Source of the DNA: Ampelomyces quisqualis
Lineage: Eukaryota; Ascomycota; Dothideomycetes; Pleosporales; Phaeosphaeriaceae
Direction: 5' to 3'
Assembly: GCA_018398575.1 (NCBI GenBank)
Contig: JAGTXZ010000020.1
Location: 310,001 to 374,000 of the forward strand
Length of the DNA: 64,000 nt
Numbering within the stretch: position 1 is the first letter of the stretch; each line of letters starts with the position of its first letter. Below, piece by piece: positions 41,731-52,061 of this stretch. The notes beneath the pieces are model-generated. The model saw nothing but the letters and a program-made list of their open reading frames with translations, made no database searches and was not told the origin of the DNA. Made by a program: the position numbers and the translations under genes.

Positions 41731-42839
41731 ATGTCGTCTCTCTTTCGAACAGGACAGATGCTCAAGGGTAGAGTTGGAAGCTATACTATTCTGAAACAGG
41801 TGCAAGAAATTGTTTGGTTTGCAAAGTACGTCGCTAACTAAATCTATCACATTATCAACACATGATAGGCTAATCATTATCAGAACCCATCTTGCGCAAG
41901 AAACTGTAGTCATCAAGAGCGTCAAAGGATACTCAAGGGTAGAAAATGAAAGAGACGTTCTCAAACGACTCCAGGATCGCACTCCTTTTCTGCCGCCACT
42001 ACTCGACGAGATTGAAAGGCCTTCGCCTTCTGCCCCTGCAACAATTGCTCTGAAATATCTTGAGAGCGACCTTCTACTAGAAACTGTCAAAAATACATTG
42101 AATCGCAAAGAACTCAAACATGAATGTTGGAACATTTTGAATGCACTTAAAGTTCTCCATGATGAGAACTTAGTGCACACAGGTATGATCGTACATTTCC
42201 CTTACTATCCAGCTAACCAAGGTCAAAAATGTCAAAATCGACAATCATTTTGCGAACCTACAAGAAAACAACGACAATCGCTTCACCGACATTCAACTCG
42301 GCGACCTGGGCGGATGTGTGCCTGCAGATTCAGAATGGGCCACTTCAGGTACACAAGTCGGCACACCAATATGGTCGGCTCCAGAACTCCTCATGGAGAT
42401 CCCTTGGACCACTGCCGCAGACATCTGGCCCTTTGGAACTGTAGTACGCATCCACCGCTCTCGATAACTCTTGTCACACACCCATCTGACCCTACTCCAA
42501 GCGATCAAGCCTCCTCTACGGCGGCGCCTCCAATCTCTTTCGCCCCAACGTACCCCGCGCCGACGAAGAATACTACCTGCGCGTGGTAATGGAGATGTAC
42601 CGCTTTCTTCGGGCCATTTCCTGCGTCGATGCCAGAAATCGCTGGCGAGCAGACTTGTCGCGGCATCGCGTGGTTGAGGCAAGAAATTCCTTGCGAAGAA
42701 ATCAACGCCGCTTGCGTGCGTGACGGAGAGTGAAGTCGGTGACATGGTCAGAGAGTTTATGCTCGGGATCATGAAGCTTGATTATAGACTGCGGCCGACG
42801 GCGCGAGACATACTTGCTGATGAGTGGTGGGATGCGTGA
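41731..42839 (+). pseudogene. Kinase-like gene, inactivated but with introns preserved
   Basis: Protein-kinase-like gene of a filamentous-fungal family. Readable parts in order: MSSLFRTGQMLKGRVGSYTI, KQVQEIVWFAK, then after an intron from 41828 TVVIKSVKGYSRVENERDVL (lysine strand) and CWNILNALKVLHDENLVHT (pre-catalytic helix). After the next intron come VKNVKIDNHFANL, QLGDLGGCVPADSEWATSGT, TPIWSAPELLMEIPWTTAAD and IWPFGTV, then SLLYGGASNLFRP after the intron 42444-42501. Lesions: phase fails across the intron ending near 42222, just before the catalytic VK; an extra T near 42604; and a 4-nt GCGT duplication near 42714 before the C-terminal REFMLGIMKLDYRLRPTARD. The stop is at 42837. The DFG equivalent is GDLGG. 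Probably a recent pseudogene. Confidence 0.8.
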
Positions 42840-43256
42840 TGGAAGGACGGGGGGATTGCGGTGGAGGTCGCGGGCGGAAAGGGGGTTGTAGGCGGCTTGA
42901 GTGGTGGGGAAGGAGGTTGCGGGCCCCGGGGTATAGAGAGGGAAAGTATCTGTATCGTTGATGGAGTTGAAGGCGCTCTGCGTCCCTCCTCCTCTGACGA
43001 TGATAATGCTAGATTAAGCCATCCCTCCTCCTCGAAGCGGGGTGTGCAGTAGAAGCAGATGGACTTGGGGAATCTCGTGTACAACCCAAGAAGTGGACAT
43101 TGAACGGCATCAGCCAGACCCGCGTGATGAGGAATATCTGTAGAGCGTTACGTGATCGATTTTTTTTTCATGACGGTGAAAGCTCAATCTTTTCATTGTA
43201 GTGCTGTAGTCTTGGTGGGCCTTTGACAATTATTCACCAACGCTTTCAGTCAAACA
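42840..43256. other. Intergenic
   Basis: Spacer between the convergent kinase pseudogene and the HAD phosphatase gene. A G-rich tract lies at 42840-42950 on the plus strand. No gene was recognised. Confidence 0.45.
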
Positions 43257-44156
43257 TCATACGTAGCCACCAGCCCACGCGTGAATTTCAGCAAAGTCCT
43301 GGGCCCACACGACTTGCGGGTTTCTAGCTCTAGTCACGTCCCCGAGTTTGGGACAAGATACTCCCAGCCTTGTAAATGCCTCGGCCAGTTGACGCTGTGA
43401 ACTCCCCATGGGATCATGGCGAATGCAGATTCCCAGATCTGCTGCGAGAAGACATTCAATGTCTGTCCAGCTATCGCCAACATACACGACTGGCGCCGAG
43501 ATACGCTCTCTGATGTGTTCAAGACAGTGCAGTTTGTCCTCGCTCGCGATGAGTTTGATTGCCCAAGTCTGACCGATCTCTCCGGTCGACGACGTTCCTT
43601 CAGCGATGCCAGCAAATTCATTAGCGAAAACGAGACGAGGATCCATTTCGATACCCGCGGTCCACAAGCAGGATGAAATGAAGTATCGACTCCAGTTGAC
43701 GCTCAAAATATGGACTGTGTTTCTTTCCGAATTTGCCTGACGCAAGACAGAGCGCAGGAACTCGACACAGCCAGGCCGCAGAGCTACTTCACCAGACCCC
43801 ATGGCTTTTTCCGCGCCTTCCCCAAGCTTCTCCTGCGTCAAGCCCTCGAAGATTTCCGAACAAAAGACACGGTCTAAACTCCTTTGCTCGACTGCTTTCA
43901 TGGCGCTCAGCAGTCTCTTCTCGTCTGCAATTGTTGTCGGTAATACACCGCCTGGTGCAAGCTTCTCAAGCGTCGCGGTGTAATCTGCCACGTATGCATC
44001 CACAACACTTTTCCACCGATCATGCGTGGGAAATGTGAGCTTTGTGGAGGCGGCAATGTTTACGAGGGCATCGAGAGTGTCTTTCTTGGTGATTGTGCCG
44101 TCCCAGTCGAGAATCCAGTGGATCGGACTTGTAAGAGGGGGTTGTTTGGTGGACAT
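43257..44156 (-). CDS. HAD-superfamily phosphatase, phosphoserine-phosphatase-like fold
   Basis: 299-residue haloacid dehalogenase-type hydrolase without introns. Motif I is ILDWDGTITKKDT (nucleophile Asp in DWDGT), motif II the Ser in HILSVNWS, motif III the Lys in AIKLIASEDK, and motif IV VGDSWTDIECLLAADLG. The long helical insertion between motifs I and II marks a C1-cap, class IB arrangement (phosphoserine phosphatase/MtnX type). Substrate is unknown. I start at 44156 (MSTKQPPLTSPIHWILDWDG). The frame is open upstream, and a Met at 44258 would add 34 residues rich in Arg, Pro and Ser that look like a mitochondrial presequence. It is divergent from SDH2. Confidence 0.8.
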   Translation of the reverse strand: MSTKQPPLTSPIHWILDWDGTITKKDTLDALVNIAASTKLTFPTHDRWKSVVDAYVADYTATLEKLAPGGVLPTTIADEKRLLSAMKAVEQRSLDRVFCSEIFEGLTQEKLGEGAEKAMGSGEVALRPGCVEFLRSVLRQANSERNTVHILSVNWSRYFISSCLWTAGIEMDPRLVFANEFAGIAEGTSSTGEIGQTWAIKLIASEDKLHCLEHIRERISAPVVYVGDSWTDIECLLAADLGICIRHDPMGSSQRQLAEAFTRLGVSCPKLGDVTRARNPQVVWAQDFAEIHAWAGGYV

Positions 44157-44733
44157 TTTGGGTTGTTGGAGGTGTTTGGAGAGAAAGATGGGGTGAGGTG
44201 GACAAGGGGGTTTGGACAAGGGTCTGGGAGTGAATGTGCGAGAGAAGAAACGAGACATGCAGCACGTTACATTATGCCGTATAGCGGGCTGTTCATGTGT
44301 TGTATTCATATCACGCAAATTGATATGCTGGAGACAGTTGGCACCCTTGACGCCGAACACCCGATGTTTCATGTCACGTGGGCTGATTCAGAACCTACCA
44401 ACCGTACACAGTAATTGCCTAGCTAATGTATCGCCGGTCAAAGACGTGAGCCAGCCCTCCAACCGAGCCTTGGAGACGGGAGGAGGGTTGTGAGTTGAAA
44501 AAAAAAGTGCGGAGATTTTCCCGAGATGCTCGTGGCAGATGTTGACGTTGACGTTCTCGACGATGATGCGTGGCGGATCGGGGCACTAGAAGCCGGGTTG
44601 CCCCGATCATGTCGATGACTTCTGACGGCATGTGATTGGCTCGCCACTCAACCCGAGGTCAAGTCTGGCATTCGATGCGCAATTGATTTGTTCTCCACGA
44701 CATTGCACACTCTTCACTCCACACACCACCACC
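44157..44733. promoter_or_regulatory. Divergent HAD/SDH2 promoter with CCAAT box
   Basis: Holds a reverse CCAAT box (ATTGG at 44635-44639) 95 bp before the SDH2 start, the usual position for HAP/CBC control of respiratory genes. Binding is inferred. Confidence 0.5.
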
Positions 44734-45821
44734 ATGGCTTCCATACGCGCATTCACCCGCCTAGCCGCCAGGCGGACCGGTACGACTTCTTTCCGCGCTC
44801 ACGACAGAAGCAGTCGAACACTGCTAACATATCCCTATAGCCGTTAGGCCCGCTGGCTTCACCCGCGGCTTTGCCTCTGTAAACGATGTCCATGCTCGCG
44901 ACCCCATTTCGAAGACGGCAGAGAAAATCGTGCCTGATCCAGCCACCAAGCCCATCTCCGAGACCAAAACATCGACAGCCGGAGAGCCTGAGCCCGAGAA
45001 GAGTGCGAAGACGAAGACGTTCCACATCTACCGATGGAACCCAGACGAGCCAACCTCGAAGCCCAAGATGCAGTCGTACGAGCTCGACCTGAACAAGACC
45101 GGGCCCATGATGTTGGATGCGTTGATCAGGATCAAGAACGAGGTCGACCCGACTTTGACATTCAGGCGGAGCTGCCGCGAGGGGATTTGCGGAAGTTGTG
45201 CGATGAACATTGATGGTGTCAACACATTGGCATGTCTATGTACGTCGACTGGAGCCAGAAGTCTGGGGCTGCAAGACTGACAGCATCATAGGCCGCATCC
45301 CCACCGACACAACCAAGGAATCCCGCATCTACCCTCTCCCCCACATGTACATTGTCAAGGACCTCGTCCCCGACATGACGCTCTTCTACAAGCAATACCG
45401 CTCCGTGAAGCCCTACCTCCAGCGCTCCACCCCCGCGCCCGACGTACATTTCCCCACCACGCCTCCCTCCTCAAACACAAACTAACAAGTCCCCCAGGGC
45501 CGCGAATACCGCCAAACCAAAGACGAGCGCAAGAAGCTCGACGGCCTATACGAATGCATCCTCTGCGCCTGCTGCTCCACATCCTGCCCCTCGTACTGGT
45601 GGAACCAAGAAGAATATCTCGGCCCAGCCGTCCTGCTCCAATCGTACCGCTGGATCGCCGACTCGCGGGACGAGAAGAAGGCGGAGCGCCAGGACGCCCT
45701 GAACAACAGCATGAGCTTGTACCGGTGCCACACCATCTTGAACTGCTCAAGGACGTGTCCCAAGGGCCTGAATCCTGCGCTGGCCATTGCCGAGATCAAG
45801 AAGAGCATGGCGTTTACCTAG
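44734..45821 (+). CDS. SDH2: Succinate dehydrogenase iron-sulfur subunit
   Basis: Iron-sulfur subunit of mitochondrial complex II; passes electrons from the flavoprotein to ubiquinone. Four exons, 44734-44779, 44841-45239, 45292-45443 and 45498-45821, with consistent phases, give 306 residues. The presequence is MASIRAFTRLAARR. The [2Fe-2S] ligands are in SCREGICGSCAMNIDG and, after the second intron, LACLCRIP. The [4Fe-4S] and [3Fe-4S] ligands are in CILCACCSTSCPSYWW and CHTILNCSRTCPKGLNP. The TKTFHIYRWNPDEP segment is the normal start of the mature protein, though a 35-residue linker before it is longer than in yeast. These ligands are the ones targeted by SDHI resistance; no unusual residue was noted in the cluster motifs. 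Confidence 0.95.
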
Positions 45822-46090
45822 AGAGGGAGAAAATGGGGCGGGAGTCGAGGGGCAGTTGCATTCGCTTACTTTCAGGTATGGTCATGGTATGGGATTGCAT
45901 GTTATGTTATTTCCGACGAGATTTTTCGTTTTCATGTCAACACTTCTGAGCCTAGCCACTTTGCTCGACGAACAACCACAAGTGAGGTCTTCGTCTCACA
46001 GCACGCCGCCTTGTCGCCATGGATCGACCCGACGCGCATGCTACCCGACCTCGTGTGAAACGTATCCAACCACGTCCAAACGTCTACGGC

Positions 46091-48121
46091 CTAGGTGACG
46101 GAAACATTAATGATTTTGATATCCTCCTCCGGCTTCTCCTTGTACACCTTTGTATTCTCAATTCTATGCACGACATCCAAGCCCGCGACCGCGCGTCCGA
46201 AAATGGTATGTTTGTCGTCGAGCCACGGCTATAACATCACGTTAGCATTTCGATGCCTGCAAGCACCAGGTAGAAAGGAAAAAGTGACGTACAGCCTTCT
46301 CGGTGGTGATGAAAAACTGACTCGCGTTGGTGCCTGGTCCTGCATTTGCCATGCTGAGTGTATACGGTTTGTCGTGCCTCAGGCTCTTTGTGAATTCGTC
46401 GCCAAATTCTTTGCCCCAGATACTTTCGCCGCCGGTGCCATCGCCCATGGGGTCGCCGGTCTGGATCATGAATTTGCGAATCACGCGGTGGAAGATGACG
46501 TTGTTGTAGTACCCATTACGGGCGTGGGTGACGAAATTTTCAACTGCTTTCGGGGCTGCGTCGGGAAACAGGCGGATGGAGATGTCGCCGTAGGTGGTGT
46601 GAAGTGTAGCAGTAGAACCAGTTGCTGCGAGGGCTTTTTCCGAGGATTTCTTTAGGTCGATGGTGCGTGGTTTTTCGTTGTGGACGTCGCGAGAGGATTT
46701 GGAGGCGCCGGAGTCGTTGGTGAACATGTAGAAGCGCACTTTGCCGGAGCCTGTGGAGACGAGCATGGCATCGCGAGCTTCGGCTTCTTGGAGAAGAGGG
46801 TTTTCTGAGGCGGCCATTTCGACGGTCACGACACCTTTCTTCTCGGGTTGGCCTTGGTAGAGTGAGAGCCAGAGGGGTCGGAATGGTTCTTCTTGGCCGT
46901 AGAGCTTGACGAGCTTGTTGGTGAGCGTGTTGATGACTTTGACGCCATACATGCTGCCGTATAGGATGAAGTTGCTGGTTTCGTCGAAGATGACGTTTAG
47001 ACGGGAGCGGATTGAGGGCTGGTCGAGGTCGCGCTCGATGCCTATTCTACGTCCAAACTCCATGTCTTCGAGATGCTGAACAGCGGTCCCGGCTTGCTGC
47101 ATCGTCGTAATCGTCTCTACCGACTCATCGTACGTGCGATATAGCTTGCCCGTTGCAAATTCAAAAATTCGAATCTGGCGATCTGGGAACGAGTACGTGG
47201 CGAATTGCTTTCCGGTAGGTGATATCGTGATGGATGACGGGACGCATTTTGACTTCTTGAATTCGAAGAGATTTGTCGAGCTCTTCAACGACCAGACATT
47301 GTCCGGCTTCTCAAACGTCCCACTGGGTCGCCAGTACTCCACCATTCCGCCCTGGTCCACGCTGACCACACAATCGTATGCGTTGTTGTACGCCATCAAG
47401 CTCACTGGCGCCCGATGTATACTCTTCAGCGTCTGGAGCGGCTCAAGATTGTCGCCTCGTCCATCGTATATCCGTATCCAGCCATTGTCTTCCGAGCTGA
47501 CGGCCAGCTGTGGAAAACTCGCACCACGACCATGTATCCAGCACACGGCCTTGGGGCTGTAGTCCAGGTTCAACATGGCTAGGAGATCGAACGTAACCAC
47601 GTCAAAGATCTTGACCGTGTTGTCCGACCCCGCAGTCGCAAAGCTTCGTCCGTCTGCACTGCTGCTCACGCTGCGTATTTCGCCTGCATGCGCCCTAAAC
47701 TCTTTCACGAATTCGATACCTCCGAAATCCTTCTTCCAGAATTTCACTACGCCGTCGATCGAACTCGTGATCAAGAAATCGGTGTATGGTGTCAATGTCG
47801 TGAAACATAATTGTTCGCGGTGCATAAGCGATTTGCAGTAGCGTTGCGACGTCGGCAGGGCAGCTACGTAGAGCTTCTCGTATGGTAATTTTCGCTTCTT
47901 CTTCTTCGGTGCAGAAGAAGGCAGCGCAGGGCCGAAGTCGTCATCGTCTGAGGAGGTGTCGTCTGCGACATGGTGTCAGTCAGGCTCCGCGTGTCGCATA
48001 GAGTTTGAGCAGCCGTACCGTCATTAGTTTGCGCTGCGATAGCCATTGTGTGGTCTTCTGCTTCCATTGCCGCGCGAGAGCGCTTCGATTTGCTAGGCGA
48101 CTCGGATCCATCAGATGCCAT
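46091..48121 (-). CDS. WD40-repeat cyclophilin (PPWD1-type peptidyl-prolyl isomerase)
   Basis: Nuclear cyclophilin associated with the spliceosome in animals. Three exons, 48121-48019, 47962-46293 and 46228-46091 (introns 56 and 64 nt), give 636 residues. An acidic N-terminus with a basic stretch (PKKKKRKLPYEKLY, a likely nuclear signal) leads to a WD40 region (about 75-400; DFLITSSIDGVVKFWKKD, SVSSSADGRSFATAGSDN). The C-terminal cyclophilin domain (about 480-636) has TTYGDISIRLFPDAAPKAVE, the catalytic HRVIRKFMIQTGDP, GTGGESIWG and NAGPGTNASQFFIT. The last exon supplies WLDDKHTIFGRAVAGLDVV. His replaces Trp at the usual cyclosporin-binding site (LDDKHTIFG), as in several divergent cyclophilins, so cyclosporin binding may be weak. 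Confidence 0.93.
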
Positions 48122-48440
48122 CGTTGCGCATTGGTCGTGTGGTGAGTATCGTGGTTGGTAACAGAAAGGTCACAGGGTCGCTTCGCAAAGTCCACAGTTC
48201 ATGGTTAGGTTCCAGCGCGCTCTCACGTGCCCACGCTCTCACCCACTCAAGTGTAATAACTTATGAAGGCACTGACAAAATTCGGTGGACATCAAGTCTT
48301 GATTTATTTCAGAAGACCATGTTCGTGTATCCCTGTGTAGAGTTGGTTGTTCTACTGTACATTTCTATAGTCTTGGTCTTCATCGGGCAGCTACTACATG
48401 ACACACACATACGAGTGTGGTCGCTTTCGTCGCCCAACAT
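48122..48440. other. Intergenic
   Basis: Cyclophilin promoter and 3' end of the aminopeptidase gene. Nothing further recognised. Confidence 0.45.
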
Positions 48441-51181
48441 CTACAGGTATTTGTGCTCTTGCAGCCATTGCTTGACATCCTCAGAGTCCCGCTCGAGCCA
48501 TGCCGCCTTTGCGCTGATGGCGTCGATGCTTTGTGAAAGCGACATGTCGAAGCCCTTAGTGCTCTTGTCGGCGAAGAAAGCCTTGATGTCCTCGATATGC
48601 TCCCGATGCGTGAAGCTTGATGTAGTGATAGACACGACAGAGCTCAGCATACTCAAACTAGGAGGTAGCCTCCTCTCGAGCTCTTCCCAGTTGTCCTTGA
48701 CCCACTTCCAGAGCGCATGGCAACCTTCAGGGTGCGATCGCAGAGCGGAGATGGGTAGGTAGATATCCTGACCCTTAACGTCCTTGCTGAGCGCAAAGTC
48801 GAGGGTGCGCTGAATGAGCTCCGGCGACTTGGCTCGGCCAAGCGAGCGCAGAGCAGAGTTGCGCTCGTCAGCTGTGGCGGCGTGGATAGATTCGTTCACG
48901 ATGGCGTCGTACTGAATATGTCAGCGTGGATCATGTCAAAGCCGTCGAAGGTCTTACCTCTTCCTTGCCACCCTTTGCCAGGACGATGGCGTACACGCTG
49001 CCACGAATATTGGGATGAATGGCAGACTTATCTCCTGCCTTGAACTTGTTGAACATGTCGAACGACGCCTTGCTGATCGCCTCATCACCAGAGATACCAG
49101 CGGCACCAAACATCAAGCTCTTGAACTGTTGCTCAATATGGCCATCGTTCTCGCTAAAGGTCCAGCCCAGCGCATGAGCCTTGTCCTTGACGAGGTCCAG
49201 CTGAAACTGCTTCATGGCGTCCCTAATCTTTTGGTCCTCGAACATCCATGCCCCGCGGAGAGAGCCAATGCGGCCTGTAATCTCCTGCCAGACTACAAAA
49301 TCAGGCTCGCTCTTGAAGCTGTCAAGAAGCGAGAGGATGCCAGACGACTTCTGGTAGCCTGACGCGGCCAGCGAGCCAGCATCCGCAATCATACCAGCTC
49401 TGTCCTCAACGGTGAGAAGACCCTGCTTGGCAGCAACACCGAGCTTTCGCAGCCGCTCGGGCGTGTACGAAGTTCGGTACAGACCAGAGTGGTCGGCATT
49501 CAGCTTGAAGAAGTCTAGGTCCTTGAGCTTGAAGTCGGCCTCACGATCAAAGAGCGTCAAGTCTTCGTTGACGCCCTCCTTCGTCCGCAACCCAAGGAAC
49601 ACCGGGTAGAGGGTCTGATCCTCTTCGGGCTTGACATCAGCTGTACGAAGGAAGCGGTTCTGCTTCAAATGAATGAAGTCGGAGCCTTCAGTGACAGTGA
49701 CGACAGGGAAGCCGACCTTCTTCGTCCATATGTCCATGACCTTTCCGACGTCCTTGCCGCTAGCATCGCTCAGAGCAGCCCACAGGTCGCCGGTTTCGGT
49801 ATTGCCGAAAGCATGCTTCTTCAGGTAGCGGCGAATGCCCTCCATGAAGGTCTCCTCGCCAATGTACTTGGAGATCATGCGGATAACGCTTGAGCCCTTG
49901 GAGTAGGAGATGGCATCGAAGATTTGGTTGATCTCGTCCGCGCGCTTGACTGGAACCTCAATCGGGTGACTGCTACGCAACGAGTCCAGAGACAGAGCGC
50001 CAGCAAGGTTATCAGTAACATAGCCCTCCCAGACTTTCCAGTCGGGGTAGAATACGTTGCACGAGTACCAAGACATCCATGTCGCAAATCCCTCGTTTAG
50101 CCAGAGGCCATCCCAGAAGTCCATGGTGACCAGATTGCCGAACCACTGATGTGCGAGCTCGTGCTGCACGGTCTCGGCTACGCGCTGCTTGACAGCCGCG
50201 CCGCTGACCTTCTCGTCAATAAGCACGTCGACGACACGGTACGTCACCAGACCCCAATTCTCCATGGCACCAGCACTGAAGTCGGGAATGGCGATCATGT
50301 CCATCTTGGGGAGTGGAAAGTCGCTGTTGAACGTCTTCTCGTAGAATGCTAGAGTCTTGGCTGCGAGCTCGAGCGAGAATCTGCCGTGCTCAATATCCTT
50401 GTCTTTCGGCGCATATACTCTGACCGGCACACGGAAGCTGTTGGTCTCGATGTAGTTGAGCTCGCCAATGATGAAGGCTAGGAGGTATGTCGACATGAGT
50501 GGAGTGGGGTTGAACGTGACTGCTTTGCGCTTTCCGCCGGTGACCTTGGAGTCCACAGTCTTCTCAGAAGCCACGTCCATGTTGCTCAAGCAAGTCATCT
50601 TGTCGTCGGCGACAAGTGTGACGGTGAACTTGGCCTTGAGCGCGGGCTCGTCGAAGCAAGGGAATGCTCGTCTCGCATCGGTGGGCTCCATCTGCGTTGT
50701 AGCCATGTACGTGGTCGAGCCGTCCTCTGCCTTGAACGAAGACCGGTAGAAGCCAGCCATGTTGTCGTTCAGGATGCCGGAGAAGGTCATGGTGAGCTGC
50801 GCTTTACCGCCCTTGGAGATGGTCTGGTCGAAGCTGACCTTGGTAGTTTGCGAGTCTCCATCGTGGGAGACGGTGGGGGATTCCGAGATGACCTGGCCAT
50901 TTGAAGAGACTTTCGAGGAGTGTATCTTGAGTTCGTTCGTGTTGAGAGAGATTGTCGTGGTGTCCTCATTGACGTCTAGGCTGGGGCCTGTTAGCATGAG
51001 GGGCTCTGCGCGCACAAGGTCGAACATACTCAATGACCACCTTGCCCTCGTACGTGAAGTCGTCAAAGTTGGGCTCCAGGGTCAAGTCGTAGTGGACTGG
51101 CTTGACGTTGGTGGGCAGCACTTGACGCGCTCCAGCAATTGTGGCCGATCCATGCTCTTCTGCTCCAAAGTGTCGACACAT
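48441..51181 (-). CDS. APE2: M1 zinc aminopeptidase (Ape2/Aap1-like)
   Basis: Metallo-aminopeptidase that removes N-terminal residues from peptides. Three exons, 51181-51030, 50980-48958 and 48911-48441 (introns 49 and 46 nt), give 881 residues. The substrate motif is GAMEN (FSAGAMENWGLVTYRVVDV) and the zinc site HELAHQWFGNLVT plus the downstream Glu in NEGFATWMSW. The N-terminal saddle (LPTNVKPVHYDLTLEPNFDD) and the C-terminal ERAP1-like helical domain (ALRSLGRAKSPELIQRTL to LQEHKYL) are complete. The Met at 51181 (MCRHFGAEEHG) precedes conserved sequence. The frame remains open to Mets at 51448 and 51547 and would add an Arg-rich, presequence-like leader, as in yeast Ape2. Cytosolic and mitochondrial or secreted forms are therefore possible. 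Confidence 0.93.
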
Positions 51182-52061
51182 GTTTCGTCTATGGGAGCAA
51201 TATCTTCGCGGAACAAGGGACGTCTGGCGAAGAAGTTGGGGGACACGTCGTGGAGTGGTGTTGTCAAGAGCGAGTGTTTGTCTGGCGGGGTAAATAGTGG
51301 TTGTCGTGGGGCGAGTATGTAGGAGCTCCCGGCGAGGAGGGATCAGGCGCCGAGGGCGGGAAAGGACGTCAATGCCAGGGCGAGCGCCCGTGAAGTGAAG
51401 CGCATTGTCTGCCTTGCGCCAACCGCCATTTGCCCTGAAGCAGCGCATGAGGAACTTTGCGCGCGCTTTCAATTGGCTGATGGCTGTTTGCGAACGGAGA
51501 GCGATCGCCAAGAGATGCACAATAATACGAACGCACACGCCATGCATCGACTCGGCTACCTATAAATCTCCGCTGCTCGTGTTCCTCGTCCGCCCAACCA
51601 CGCAAGGCAGACCGCCTAGCACTCTCTCTACTCGCGGAGATGCTGGATGTTCTGGCGATGTTCTTGCCGGCCTTGCCAGACTGAACACCAAGCACTCGTT
51701 TGAGCCTCTCCACCATTCCTCCATGAGTGGTGAGGTATAGAAGTAGTTGCCACATGCACGCACCCTGGATTCTGTGCACCGATTTGTGAAAAGGCCATAG
51801 CCCGGCTGAAGTCGTGCTGGGACCGTGTAGCCTGCCAAAGTGGCCATGTGCCCCGCGCAATAATGTAGAGTTCATGGATCGAATCAATTATCGTGGTGTG
51901 GCGCGCGGCCAATCACATCCGTCGCGCTCTTGCTGACTTGCTGGTCTGCCAAGCTTTGCGTTTTGGCACGAAGAAAGCGGTGCACCTCGACCTCTATCAC
52001 CTCCGCCCACGAACCCCATTGATCCACCCCCTTCCTCGCGCCGAGCCAGCCCACACTCAGC
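51182..52061. promoter_or_regulatory. Divergent APE2/CYT1 promoter with CCAAT box
   Basis: A CCAAT box at 51909-51913 lies about 150 bp before the CYT1 start, and a reverse copy (ATTGG in CAATTGGCTGAT) is near 51472. The right part of the APE2 leader frame overlaps this region if the longer start is used. HAP-complex control is inferred from position. Confidence 0.5.
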
